DNA of 16,845 nucleotides from Turicibacter sp. UBA7094. Its GTDB lineage: Bacteria; Bacillota_I; Bacilli_A; MOL361; Turicibacteraceae. Position numbers and translations under genes: made by a program. The DNA lies in NCBI GenBank assembly GCA_002493395.1, contig DKYS01000057.1, positions 1 to 16,845 on the forward strand, written 5' to 3'. Under the pieces are notes generated by a model. The model was not told the origin of the DNA. It worked only from the letters and a program-made list of their open reading frames with translations, and did no database searches. Below are positions 1 to 6,185 of this stretch, in pieces; the stretch's first letter is position 1; each line of letters starts with the position of its first letter.

Positions 1-25
1 CAGAAATATTCGCATTTTATTAGAG

Positions 26-1198
26 ATGTATATATTTTTCGTATCGGATAAAAAATATACGACAATTGCGGTTTATGCGTTAATTGTTATTAGTTTAAGT
101 AGTGTATTTAATAATGTTATTTCTAAGTTAGATGTATTTACCGGGAAGTTAAATCAGATTTTAGTTGTTTTTCAACCCTTTATCATCGGATTTATCATCG
201 CGTATTTATTAAACTTTATTCTTAAGTTCTATGAAGAAAAGGTTTTTAAAATAAAGGCAATTAAAAAGATTAAGAATTTTCCCTCACGGGGGGTAGGAAT
301 TTTGTTTTCTTATGTGACAGCTCTTGTCATTATCTACCTCTTTATGCAATTTGTCCTTCCTCAATTGATTGAAAGTATTAGTGGGTTAATTAACGATATT
401 CCACGTTACGTGAGAGAATTAACAAGCTTTGTTGAGACGCAATTATATGAGCGAAATATCGATCAAGAATATATGGCAATTATTAATGAAAAATTCGTTG
501 AGATTACAAACTGGGTTATTCAACTGTTGACTAATATTCTCCCCCTAATTGGAAATATGGTGATGTCTGTTGCCTCAAGTATTTGGAATATTATACTGGG
601 GATTATTATTTCTATTTATTTATTAACAGATAAAGAAAAGTTTTTTGCTTTAGGGAAAAAAATTGTAACGTCACTTTTTAGTCCTAAGCATACAACCATT
701 ATTTTAGAGTTAGCTAATCGAACAAACTTAACATTTGGAAAGTTTATCGGTGGTAAAATTGTTGATTCTGTTATTATTGGGGTATTGACGCTCATTATTT
801 TAGCTATATTTAAGATGCCGTACATGGTATTAATTTCAGTTATTATTGGAATTACGAATGTTATTCCGTTCTTTGGTCCTTTTATTGGGGCAATTCCATC
901 CGCAATTATTATATTATTTGTATCCCCAATTCAGGCGTTATGGTTTTTAATTATTGTGCTAGTCATTCAACAAGTAGATGGAAATATTATAGGGCCTAAA
1001 ATTTTAGGGGACTCAATTGGAATCTCGGCCTTTTGGATTTTATTTGCAATCCTAGTGGCTGGAAAGTTATTCGGATTAATTGGAATGATTATTGGAGTAC
1101 CACTGTTTGCAGTTATTTATTCCATTATTAAGGATATCATTGAGGCACGATTACGATATAAAGGCTTACCCGTAGAAACGTCACATTATATAGATTAA
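26..1198 (+). CDS. AI-2E family transporter (PerM/YdbI-type membrane permease)
   Basis: Polytopic inner-membrane protein of the AI-2E (UPF0118) family. Members include exporters of the quorum signal AI-2 and Na+/H+ antiporters, so the substrate cannot be named from sequence. Hydrophobic segments lie at about residues 12-32, 45-66, 91-114 and 175-200, with a dense block at 248-330 and another at 340-375. The family hallmarks are present: an ITNVIPFFGPFIGAIPS stretch near residue 276 and a GPKILGDSIGI segment followed by a Gly-rich final helix. The length of 390 aa is normal for the family. The start is uncertain: no good ribosome-binding site precedes the ATG at 26, and the frame stays open to the left edge of the window, so the true start may lie upstream. 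A strong terminator follows directly, so the gene ends its own transcription unit. Family assignment is secure; function is not. Confidence 0.88.
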   Translation: MYIFFVSDKKYTTIAVYALIVISLSSVFNNVISKLDVFTGKLNQILVVFQPFIIGFIIAYLLNFILKFYEEKVFKIKAIKKIKNFPSRGVGILFSYVTALVIIYLFMQFVLPQLIESISGLINDIPRYVRELTSFVETQLYERNIDQEYMAIINEKFVEITNWVIQLLTNILPLIGNMVMSVASSIWNIILGIIISIYLLTDKEKFFALGKKIVTSLFSPKHTTIILELANRTNLTFGKFIGGKIVDSVIIGVLTLIILAIFKMPYMVLISVIIGITNVIPFFGPFIGAIPSAIIILFVSPIQALWFLIIVLVIQQVDGNIIGPKILGDSIGISAFWILFAILVAGKLFGLIGMIIGVPLFAVIYSIIKDIIEARLRYKGLPVETSHYID

Positions 1199-1226
1199 AA
1201 GGATACTTAAGCAGTATCCTTTTTTT
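1197..1226 (+). terminator. Rho-independent terminator of the AI-2E permease gene
   Basis: AAAAGGATAC (1197-1206) pairs perfectly with GTATCCTTTT (1214-1223) around the 7-nt loop TTAAGCA, followed by a T run. It overlaps the stop codon of the permease gene. Confidence 0.9.
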
Positions 1227-1330
1227 AATGCCAATAATATGAAAAAAAGATAAGTTTTAAAAATAATTCATAAATCGCCCTTTAGTGACACATATTAAGA
1301 GTAACAAATTGGTGAAAGGAAGTAATCGTA

Positions 1331-2698
1331 ATGTTAAAGAGACTTCTTATGATGACAAGTGTGATTGGCTTTTTATTTATCGCTTCTTTTAATGTTTATG
1401 CGGCTGAAGTTATTCAATTTTCTGATAATCATTTAGAAGCGGCAATTCTTGAGGTAATGGGGAAAAAAAATGGCGATGAAGTGACGATAAGTGAGGCAGA
1501 AAAATTACAGTTTTTACCCCTTTCGAATAAGGAGATTCAAAATTTAGAGGGAATTCAATATTTTAAAAATGTGACTCACCTTCAATTAGCATCTAATCAG
1601 TTAACAGATGTAACGCCTTTAGGTGAATTAAATTCCCTTAGCATTTTAGATCTACAAAATAATCAAATAAGGGATTTATCGCCGTTGAAGAATTTGCAAC
1701 AGTTAACTTCCCTAAACGTTAATAATAATCAATTAAATTCGTTAGAAACATTAAAACATCTTCCTAATATTGGATATCTTTATGTAAGCGGGAACCAAAT
1801 ACAGGATGTTTCACCGACTGCCCATTTAGAGAAATTAGATTTATTTGATTATTCTAATAATCAAATTAGTGATATTAGTTGCCTAACAAGATTTGACGAA
1901 TTACGTTACGGTGATTTAACTGGGCAAAAGGTCGTACTTCCAGCTCAAAAAGTGAAAAAGGGCGAAGATGTTATTATTAACAATCCAATAAAAACGGTAA
2001 ACGGAGCAGTTAAAAATATTGAGGTTAAAGATGGAATCTATGACGAATCCACTAATCAGATTATCGTAAAAAATATCACTGACAATCAAATGGTGGAGTA
2101 TACCTATGAAACGATTATTGACTATCCTAAATATGATGGGAAAATAGATTTTTCAGGTACAGTCGCCGTAGAGGTTAACACGACACTAGGCGGAGCACCG
2201 ACCATAAATGGAGCAGATGATATAGAAATCCCATACGGAAAAGAGTTTAACTTATTAGAGGGGATTACCGCAATTGATGCTGATGGGATTGATTTGACGT
2301 CCGAGATCGTTATTGAAGGAGAGGTTGATGTTTTCACAACAGGTGATTATGAAATTGTTTATCGAGTAACAGACCATGAGGGGCAAACAGAAACGGTCAA
2401 TCGTCTGGTGACAGTTGGAACCCCTGTTATCGGTAATCAATCGCCTGTTATTAATGCGGAAGATCGCATTATTGGCAAAGGTAATGATTTTGATCCATTT
2501 GAAGGAGTAACGGCGCAAGATGCGGAAGATGGCGATTTAACTGCTGCAATTGAAATTGTTCAAAATACGGTTAATATTAATGAAATAGGTATTTATGAAG
2601 TAACTTATCGTGTGCAAGATTCAAACGGTGCAACAACGATTGTATCTGTCAATATTGAGGTGCATGATATTCCAACTACAGGATTTTCATTATTTTAA
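1331..2698 (+). CDS. Secreted internalin-like leucine-rich-repeat protein with two tandem Ig-like domains
   Basis: Exported protein, probably surface-associated. Residues 1-24 form a signal peptide (positive MLKR, hydrophobic core, cleavage likely after VYA). Residues 28-72 resemble the N-terminal cap of internalins. Residues 72-188 hold about five 21-23-residue LRRs of the LxxLxLxxNQIxDIxPL type. Residues 195-285 resemble the domain that follows internalin LRRs. Two DUF5011/HYR-like Ig-fold repeats follow, at about 289-363 and 371-445, each with the same core: ...GDxDLT...GxYEVxYRVxDxxG. The protein ends IPTTGFSLF. The IPTTG (447-451) resembles a sortase LPXTG motif, but no hydrophobic helix or basic tail follows it, so sortase anchoring is doubtful. 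The start is supported by AAAGGAAG at 1315-1322. Such proteins usually mediate protein-protein or wall contacts; the ligand is unknown. No clear promoter was identified in 1227-1314. Confidence 0.88.
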   Translation: MLKRLLMMTSVIGFLFIASFNVYAAEVIQFSDNHLEAAILEVMGKKNGDEVTISEAEKLQFLPLSNKEIQNLEGIQYFKNVTHLQLASNQLTDVTPLGELNSLSILDLQNNQIRDLSPLKNLQQLTSLNVNNNQLNSLETLKHLPNIGYLYVSGNQIQDVSPTAHLEKLDLFDYSNNQISDISCLTRFDELRYGDLTGQKVVLPAQKVKKGEDVIINNPIKTVNGAVKNIEVKDGIYDESTNQIIVKNITDNQMVEYTYETIIDYPKYDGKIDFSGTVAVEVNTTLGGAPTINGADDIEIPYGKEFNLLEGITAIDADGIDLTSEIVIEGEVDVFTTGDYEIVYRVTDHEGQTETVNRLVTVGTPVIGNQSPVINAEDRIIGKGNDFDPFEGVTAQDAEDGDLTAAIEIVQNTVNINEIGIYEVTYRVQDSNGATTIVSVNIEVHDIPTTGFSLF

Positions 2699-2726
2699 AA
2701 AGGATCTTTTATAGATCCTTTTTTTT
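2697..2726. terminator. Bidirectional terminator shared by the LRR gene (+) and the GNAT gene (-)
   Basis: AGGATCT (2701-2707) pairs with AGATCCT (2713-2719) around the loop TTTAT. A run of A lies on the left and T on the right, so the hairpin has a U-tract when read on either strand. The GNAT stop codon lies in the loop, and its last codons (KKKDL) are encoded by the stem. Confidence 0.88.
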
Positions 2727-3140
2727 CATGAGATATTCAAATTTACCTGAACTAGCATCTAATTGGTGATGGATAATTTCAAACCCCATTTTTTTATAGA
2801 ATGAAATTGCTTGTTGGTTGTCGGCGTAGACGGCTAACGTCAGTTCCTTACTTTGACTGGAAATAGCCTCAAGTAGTTTCCTCCCCAATCCATGCCCTTG
2901 AAATTCCGGTGAGATAAAGAGAGCACCTATAAAAGAGTTATCAATAACGCTTATAAAACCTTTAATGATATTGTCTTCTTCGAATACTAATGTTTGTGAT
3001 TGAGGGAGATATTCGTTTTTTACTAATGAATAATTTTTTTCCCAATAGGCAACGTCAATAAAGGGATGTGCCTTTACTGTACTTGAAAACCAAATTTCCA
3101 TCACGGCCTCAATGTCTGTATCACGCATTTTTCTAATCAT
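2709..3140 (-). CDS. GNAT-family N-acetyltransferase (YiaC/YjaB-like)
   Basis: Cytoplasmic acetyl-CoA-dependent acyltransferase of 143 aa, one complete GNAT domain. The acetyl-CoA loop, motif A, is Q81-G-H-G-L-G86 in the context ALFISPEFQGHGLGRKLL. Motif B has N108 and Y115 in NQQAISFYKKMGF, where the Tyr is the usual general acid. The N-terminal sequence (IWFSSTVKAHPFI...YW) strongly recalls E. coli YiaC, reported as a protein lysine acetyltransferase. Substrate transfer from that similarity is inference only. The ATG at 3140 overlaps the TGA of the upstream UDG-like gene by 4 nt (ATGA) and has a good AAAGGAG (3148-3154, minus strand), so the two genes are co-transcribed and probably translationally coupled. 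The 3' end lies inside the shared terminator. Confidence 0.88.
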   Translation of the reverse strand: MIRKMRDTDIEAVMEIWFSSTVKAHPFIDVAYWEKNYSLVKNEYLPQSQTLVFEEDNIIKGFISVIDNSFIGALFISPEFQGHGLGRKLLEAISSQSKELTLAVYADNQQAISFYKKMGFEIIHHQLDASSGKFEYLMKKKDL

Positions 3141-3883
3141 AATGACTCTCCTTTAAAGTATAGGTTTAATTGTGCTAGCATTGAACTTTTATTCTGCTCA
3201 AATTGTTTAAACCGGTGGGCATTGGCCCCAGAGGGGTGGGGAAATCCTCGTAGAATTTGTCTTTCATCGATGAGTTTGCGATGAGCGAGATAAATTAATG
3301 CTTCTTCGACACCTTTTCCTAAGGGAATAATAAGAATATTTTTAAAGTTTGATAATTCTTCGATAAAATTTTGCTCAACATACTTTAATAAAAAAGGAGT
3401 TTTTAATAATTTGGGACTGTGTCCAGTATAGTTTTTTCCTTTGATGAAGACGGGATAAGGGATTAATGAGACGGTATGTAATAACTCTTCGTGAGTAGTG
3501 AAAAGTTCTTCTGCATCTTTAATTCCAAGATATTCACTTAAATTTAATTGGTTTAGTAAGAACAGCAAATTTTGACGCAGAGAACCACTAAATCGTGCAT
3601 GTATTTTACATTGGTATTTAATTTCCTCTAACGAATCATTCTTTTCTAGGCAATTGCGCGCGATGGATATGGCAGTATTCATTTGCTCAAATCCTGGCGT
3701 GATTCCTACAATAAAAACCTTGGCATGGGGATTAATATGCTCATTGTGGGGAGCGTAATATATTTGAAGATCACCGTTCTCTTCAATAAGAAAGTTAGGG
3801 ATTAATAATTCATCTTTTGTATATTTTGGTTTTAGAGGCAATTGTTTAATAGCCGGCACATAGTCTTCAAGAAATTGTTTCAT
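3137..3883 (-). CDS. Uracil-DNA glycosylase superfamily protein, function unproven
   Basis: 248-aa soluble protein. The segment KVFIVGITPGFEQM (about residues 55-68) matches the first UDG-superfamily motif (G-x-x-P-G, closest in shape to the GINPG of the MUG/TDG branch). Near the C-terminus GFPHPSGAN (213-221), followed by HRFKQF, matches the second motif (HPSP/HPSGxN), which in true UDGs enters the DNA minor groove. A hydrophobic strand ILIIPLGKGVEEAL at 183-196 fits the Rossmann-like core. No FeS-cluster cysteine set of family 4/5 UDGs is visible. A DNA-repair or base-excision role is therefore inference. The ATG at 3883 has AAGGAAG 9 nt upstream (3893-3899, minus strand). The gene heads a two-gene unit with the GNAT acetyltransferase. 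A weak TATACT (3929-3934, minus strand) could be its -10, but no matching -35 is clear. Confidence 0.72.
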   Translation of the reverse strand: MKQFLEDYVPAIKQLPLKPKYTKDELLIPNFLIEENGDLQIYYAPHNEHINPHAKVFIVGITPGFEQMNTAISIARNCLEKNDSLEEIKYQCKIHARFSGSLRQNLLFLLNQLNLSEYLGIKDAEELFTTHEELLHTVSLIPYPVFIKGKNYTGHSPKLLKTPFLLKYVEQNFIEELSNFKNILIIPLGKGVEEALIYLAHRKLIDERQILRGFPHPSGANAHRFKQFEQNKSSMLAQLNLYFKGESL

Positions 3884-4312
3884 TTTTATTGGCTTCCTTT
3901 CCTTTTATAAGCATGGACGATCTCTAAAAGTATAAAAATTGAATAGGATAACATTTATTTAATATAGCTTATTCTTTGTTTAAATTTCAATAATTTTTAT
4001 TATTTCCGATTTATGCTTAACAATGAAGAAGCGATATAGAAAGTTAATAAAGAGAGTCTTTTCATCTGACTATTTACTAAATGACTAAGTGTGAATGAGG
4101 GGGTATTTTATAAAAGATGTGTGATTGAGAATATCTATTAGAGGTTGTGTTTGTTTTATTTGATAAAAAGCGCGCGATTCGAACATTGAAAGATAATTAT
4201 TGAAAGTCAGGGAGATTGTATCATGCCGTTTTATGGCGTAATTCTATGAATTTATTTTCATGGTAATTAATGATAGAGTGATTGAAGGTAGATGAAAAGA
4301 ATGTAAAAAAAG
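3884..4312. other. Gene-free divergent intergenic region (left part)
   Basis: No ORF with a credible start, ribosome-binding site and length is present on either strand; the longest tries are under 25 codons. The left edge should hold the promoter of the minus-strand UDG-like gene. A few short inverted repeats occur, such as GCC-TTTTAT-GGC near 4224-4236 and ATGAA-TTTATT-TTCAT just after it. They have no U-tract and match no structured RNA family I recognise. The promoter elements of the lipid genes begin at 4313 and are listed separately. Confidence 0.6.
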
Positions 4313-4325
4313 TTTGAAAATCAAA
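4313..4325. promoter_or_regulatory. FabT-like operator upstream of the FabK-like flavoprotein gene
   Basis: Perfect 13-bp palindrome TTTGA-AAA-TCAAA. It matches the TTTGA-N3-TCAAA core of the operator bound by FabT, the MarR-family repressor of fatty-acid genes in streptococci and enterococci. The same core recurs before accB. It lies about 30 bp upstream of the extended -10 at 4353-4361. It would overlap the -35 of an alternative weaker promoter (TTGAAA 4314-4319, TTTAAT 4338-4343). The regulator's identity is inferred, as no fabT gene is in the window. Confidence 0.6.
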
Positions 4326-4352
4326 AAATATCCGCCATTTAATAAAAAGCTA

Positions 4353-4361
4353 TGCTATAAT
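4353..4361 (+). promoter_or_regulatory. Extended -10 promoter of the FabK-like flavoprotein gene
   Basis: TGCTATAAT is a perfect extended -10 (TGnTATAAT). The -35 position (about 4333-4338) is poor, which an extended -10 can compensate for. Transcription would start near 4368, giving a leader of about 70 nt. Confidence 0.65.
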
Positions 4362-4370
4362 TTTCTTCAT

Positions 4371-4411
4371 AGTTTTTAAATAGTATATTAAAACTTTTTA
4401 TATAGTTTTAA
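4371..4411. repeat. Repeated AGTTTT/AAAACT inverted elements in the leader
   Basis: AGTTTT at 4371-4376 is inverted as AAAACT at 4390-4395. TTAAAACT (4388-4395) is again inverted as AGTTTTAA (4404-4411) with an 8-nt spacer. Three copies in alternating orientation sit just downstream of the predicted transcription start. They could be operator half-sites or leader hairpins. A chance effect of AT-rich sequence is possible. Confidence 0.4.
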
Positions 4412-4440
4412 ATACTAAATAATTAGAGGTGGTGGATAAA

Positions 4441-5508
4441 ATGGAGATTAAACCATTAAAAATTGGAAAGTTTACTTTAGAACTTCCTATTGTTCAAGGT
4501 GGAATGGGAATCGGGATTTCGCGTTCGAATTTAGCTGCGGCTGTTTCAAATAGTGGAGGATTAGGCGTTTTATCGGGTGCTCAAATAGGGCATGATGAAC
4601 CTGACTTTGAGACGAACACATTACAAGCTAATTTGAGAGCAGTAAAAAAACATATTAAAAAGGCAAAGGATGCCGCGAATGGAAAGATGATTGGAATTAA
4701 TCTCATGGTAGCAATGGAGCATTATGAGGAACACGTTCAGGCGGCCATCGATGCAGGTGTTGATATTATTATTTCTGGTGCTGGATTGCCGTTAAGCTTA
4801 CCGGCACAATTAAAGGGAACCCAAACTTTGTTTGCACCTATCGTTTCGAGTGCTCGAGCGGCGAAGGCTTTATTAAAAAACTATGATCGTAAGTATCAAG
4901 TGGCACCAGATATGATTGTGATAGAAGGGCCAATGGCTGGAGGACATTTAGGGTTTAAACTTGAAGAGATCGAAAACGGTATGATTGATTTAGATCAGAT
5001 TGTCAAAGATGTTATTGAGCTTGCACAGGAGTACGGTAAAAAATATCATAAGGAGATTCCTGTTGTTGTTGCAGGAGGAGTTTTTGATGGGGCAGACATT
5101 GCACATTATTTGAATTTAGGGGCATCAGGTGTTCAAATGGCAACACGATTTATTGCAACTGAAGAATGTGACGCGCATATAAATTTTAAAAGGGCGATTA
5201 TTGATTCGAAAAAAGAAGATATCATCTTAGTCAAAAGTCCGGTTGGTATGCCAGGGCGTGCCATTTTAAATCCTTTTAGTCAAAAATATGGAATCAAACG
5301 TGAAAAGATAAAAAAATGTTATAACTGCGTAAAACCATGTAACCCAGCGACGACGATTTATTGCATTAGTAAAGCTTTATTGCATGCGGTGCGTGGTGAA
5401 ATAGATGATGCCTTACTCTTCTGTGGATCGAATGCTTATCGAGTTAATGAATTAACGACAGTTGACAAATTGATGCAAACTTTGAAACAGGAACTTTTAT
5501 CTGCTTAG
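4441..5508 (+). CDS. FabK/nitronate-monooxygenase family flavoprotein with Cys-rich C-terminal tail
   Basis: FMN-dependent TIM-barrel oxidoreductase of 355 aa. Visible motifs are QGGMG (19-23), SNSGGLG (36-42), GPMAGGHLG (163-171) with His169 at the catalytic-His position, AGGVFDG (211-217) and ATRF (234-237). Unlike the shorter operon FabK, it has a C-terminal extension with C293-x2-C296-x3-C300 and C308, then a helical tail. This layout is seen in clostridial proteins annotated as nitronate monooxygenase. It could be a second enoyl-ACP reductase, a nitronate or quinone oxidoreductase, or another lipid-linked reductase; sequence alone does not decide. An upstream in-frame GTG at 4429 falls inside the AGAGGTGG ribosome-binding site, so the ATG at 4441 is preferred. 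The gene has its own promoter and FabT-like box. No terminator separates it from accB, so read-through is possible. Confidence 0.82.
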   Translation: MEIKPLKIGKFTLELPIVQGGMGIGISRSNLAAAVSNSGGLGVLSGAQIGHDEPDFETNTLQANLRAVKKHIKKAKDAANGKMIGINLMVAMEHYEEHVQAAIDAGVDIIISGAGLPLSLPAQLKGTQTLFAPIVSSARAAKALLKNYDRKYQVAPDMIVIEGPMAGGHLGFKLEEIENGMIDLDQIVKDVIELAQEYGKKYHKEIPVVVAGGVFDGADIAHYLNLGASGVQMATRFIATEECDAHINFKRAIIDSKKEDIILVKSPVGMPGRAILNPFSQKYGIKREKIKKCYNCVKPCNPATTIYCISKALLHAVRGEIDDALLFCGSNAYRVNELTTVDKLMQTLKQELLSA

Positions 5509-5539
5509 TGAAAAAAATGAAAGAATCATCCTTTAGGCA

Positions 5540-5568
5540 TTGACAGACGCTTGACTGTCCTTTATATT
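5540..5568 (+). promoter_or_regulatory. Main promoter of the acc-fab operon
   Basis: TTGACA (5540-5545) and TATATT (5563-5568) are separated by exactly 17 bp, a near-consensus housekeeping promoter, with transcription starting near 5575. A second TTGACT at 5551-5556 with TATATA at 5573-5578 may form an overlapping promoter. GACAG/CTGTC (5542-5546, 5555-5559) is a small inverted repeat in the same place. Confidence 0.82.
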
Positions 5569-5578
5569 ATTTTATATA

Positions 5579-5591
5579 TTTGAATATCAAA
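5579..5591. promoter_or_regulatory. FabT-like operator at the acc-fab operon start site
   Basis: Perfect palindrome TTTGA-ATA-TCAAA, the same core as at 4313-4325. It begins just after the expected transcription start, where a bound repressor would block initiation. It overlaps a second inverted copy of the half-sites (TCAAA-ATA-TTTGA, 5587-5599), giving three half-sites within 21 bp. The function is inferred from the match to the FabT operator and from position. Confidence 0.68.
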
Positions 5592-5640
5592 ATATTTGAA
5601 ATGGTTAATATTTGGATTTGAAACAAAAGGAGGAATAGGG

Positions 5641-6147
5641 ATGAGTCAATCAGTAAAGGTAGTAGATAACGATAAGGTTAAATCTGATTATATGGATCAG
5701 GTTTTACAACTGATGGATCGTTTCTCAAAGAGCGATATGACGCAGTTACAAATTGAGGTTGAGGGATTTAAGGTTTCTCTTCAAAGAGAAATTAAAGAAA
5801 TTGTTCAGACGGTTACCCCAATTCAACCATCTTTAACTGAGGTCGTTCCAGTTACACAAACGCAAATTGTATCGGTTAATCCTGAAAGTGTTGAGATATC
5901 GTCTACTACTCCTACTAAGGAGGTCAAAGCTCCGTTAGTCGGTACCTTTTATAGTTCAAATGAGCCCGGAGGGAAGCCGTTTGTATCTGTAGGTGATACG
6001 GTTAAAAAGGGACAAGTATTATGTATCATTGAGGCGATGAAAGTAATGAATGAAATTGAGTCACCTTATGATGGAATCATTAAAGAGATTAATGTTGAAA
6101 ATGAAGAGGCGATTGGTTTTGATCAAGTGCTAATGCGCATCGAGTAG
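5641..6147 (+). CDS. accB: Biotin carboxyl carrier protein of acetyl-CoA carboxylase
   Basis: 168-aa BCCP subunit, which carries CO2 on biotin between the carboxylase (AccC) and the carboxyltransferase (AccDA). The N-terminal 55 residues are helical and probably bind AccC. A Pro/Thr/Val-rich flexible linker spans about 57-93, and a biotinyl-lipoyl domain spans 94-168. The biotinylation site is Lys134 in EAMKVMNEI, and the family hairpin GTFYSSNEPGGKPFVSVGD is visible. The frame is open upstream from a TTG at 5596, but the ATG at 5641 has AAAAGGAGG (5625-5633) at proper spacing and is the start used here. It is the first gene of the operon, directly behind the promoter and FabT-like box. Length is typical of the family. 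Confidence 0.95.
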   Translation: MSQSVKVVDNDKVKSDYMDQVLQLMDRFSKSDMTQLQIEVEGFKVSLQREIKEIVQTVTPIQPSLTEVVPVTQTQIVSVNPESVEISSTTPTKEVKAPLVGTFYSSNEPGGKPFVSVGDTVKKGQVLCIIEAMKVMNEIESPYDGIIKEINVENEEAIGFDQVLMRIE

Positions 6148-6185
6148 ATAGGAAAGTTCTTTTATGAAAAGGGTGAGGTGTAGAA

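Noticed and set aside
2122..2518. Minus-strand ORFs inside the LRR gene.
   Set aside because: They are frame shadows of a well-supported gene with repeat domains, without ribosome-binding sites or recognisable sequence.
4147..4204. Short GTG-start frame reading FVLFDKKRAIRTLKDNY in the divergent intergenic region, a possible gene remnant.
   Set aside because: Only about 18 codons, with no recognisable family and no proper start signal; best explained as chance.
4429..4440. GTG at 4429 as start of the FabK-like flavoprotein.
   Set aside because: The GTG is part of the AGAGGTGG ribosome-binding site of the ATG at 4441.
5516..5539. Possible terminator between the FabK-like gene and accB.
   Set aside because: No stem with a U-tract is present; the GACAG/CTGTC repeat nearby is part of the promoter region.
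5596..5640. TTG at 5596 as start of accB, giving 15 extra residues.
   Set aside because: It overlaps the FabT-like half-site array and lacks a ribosome-binding site; the ATG at 5641 follows AAAAGGAGG, and its product has a normal BCCP N-terminus.
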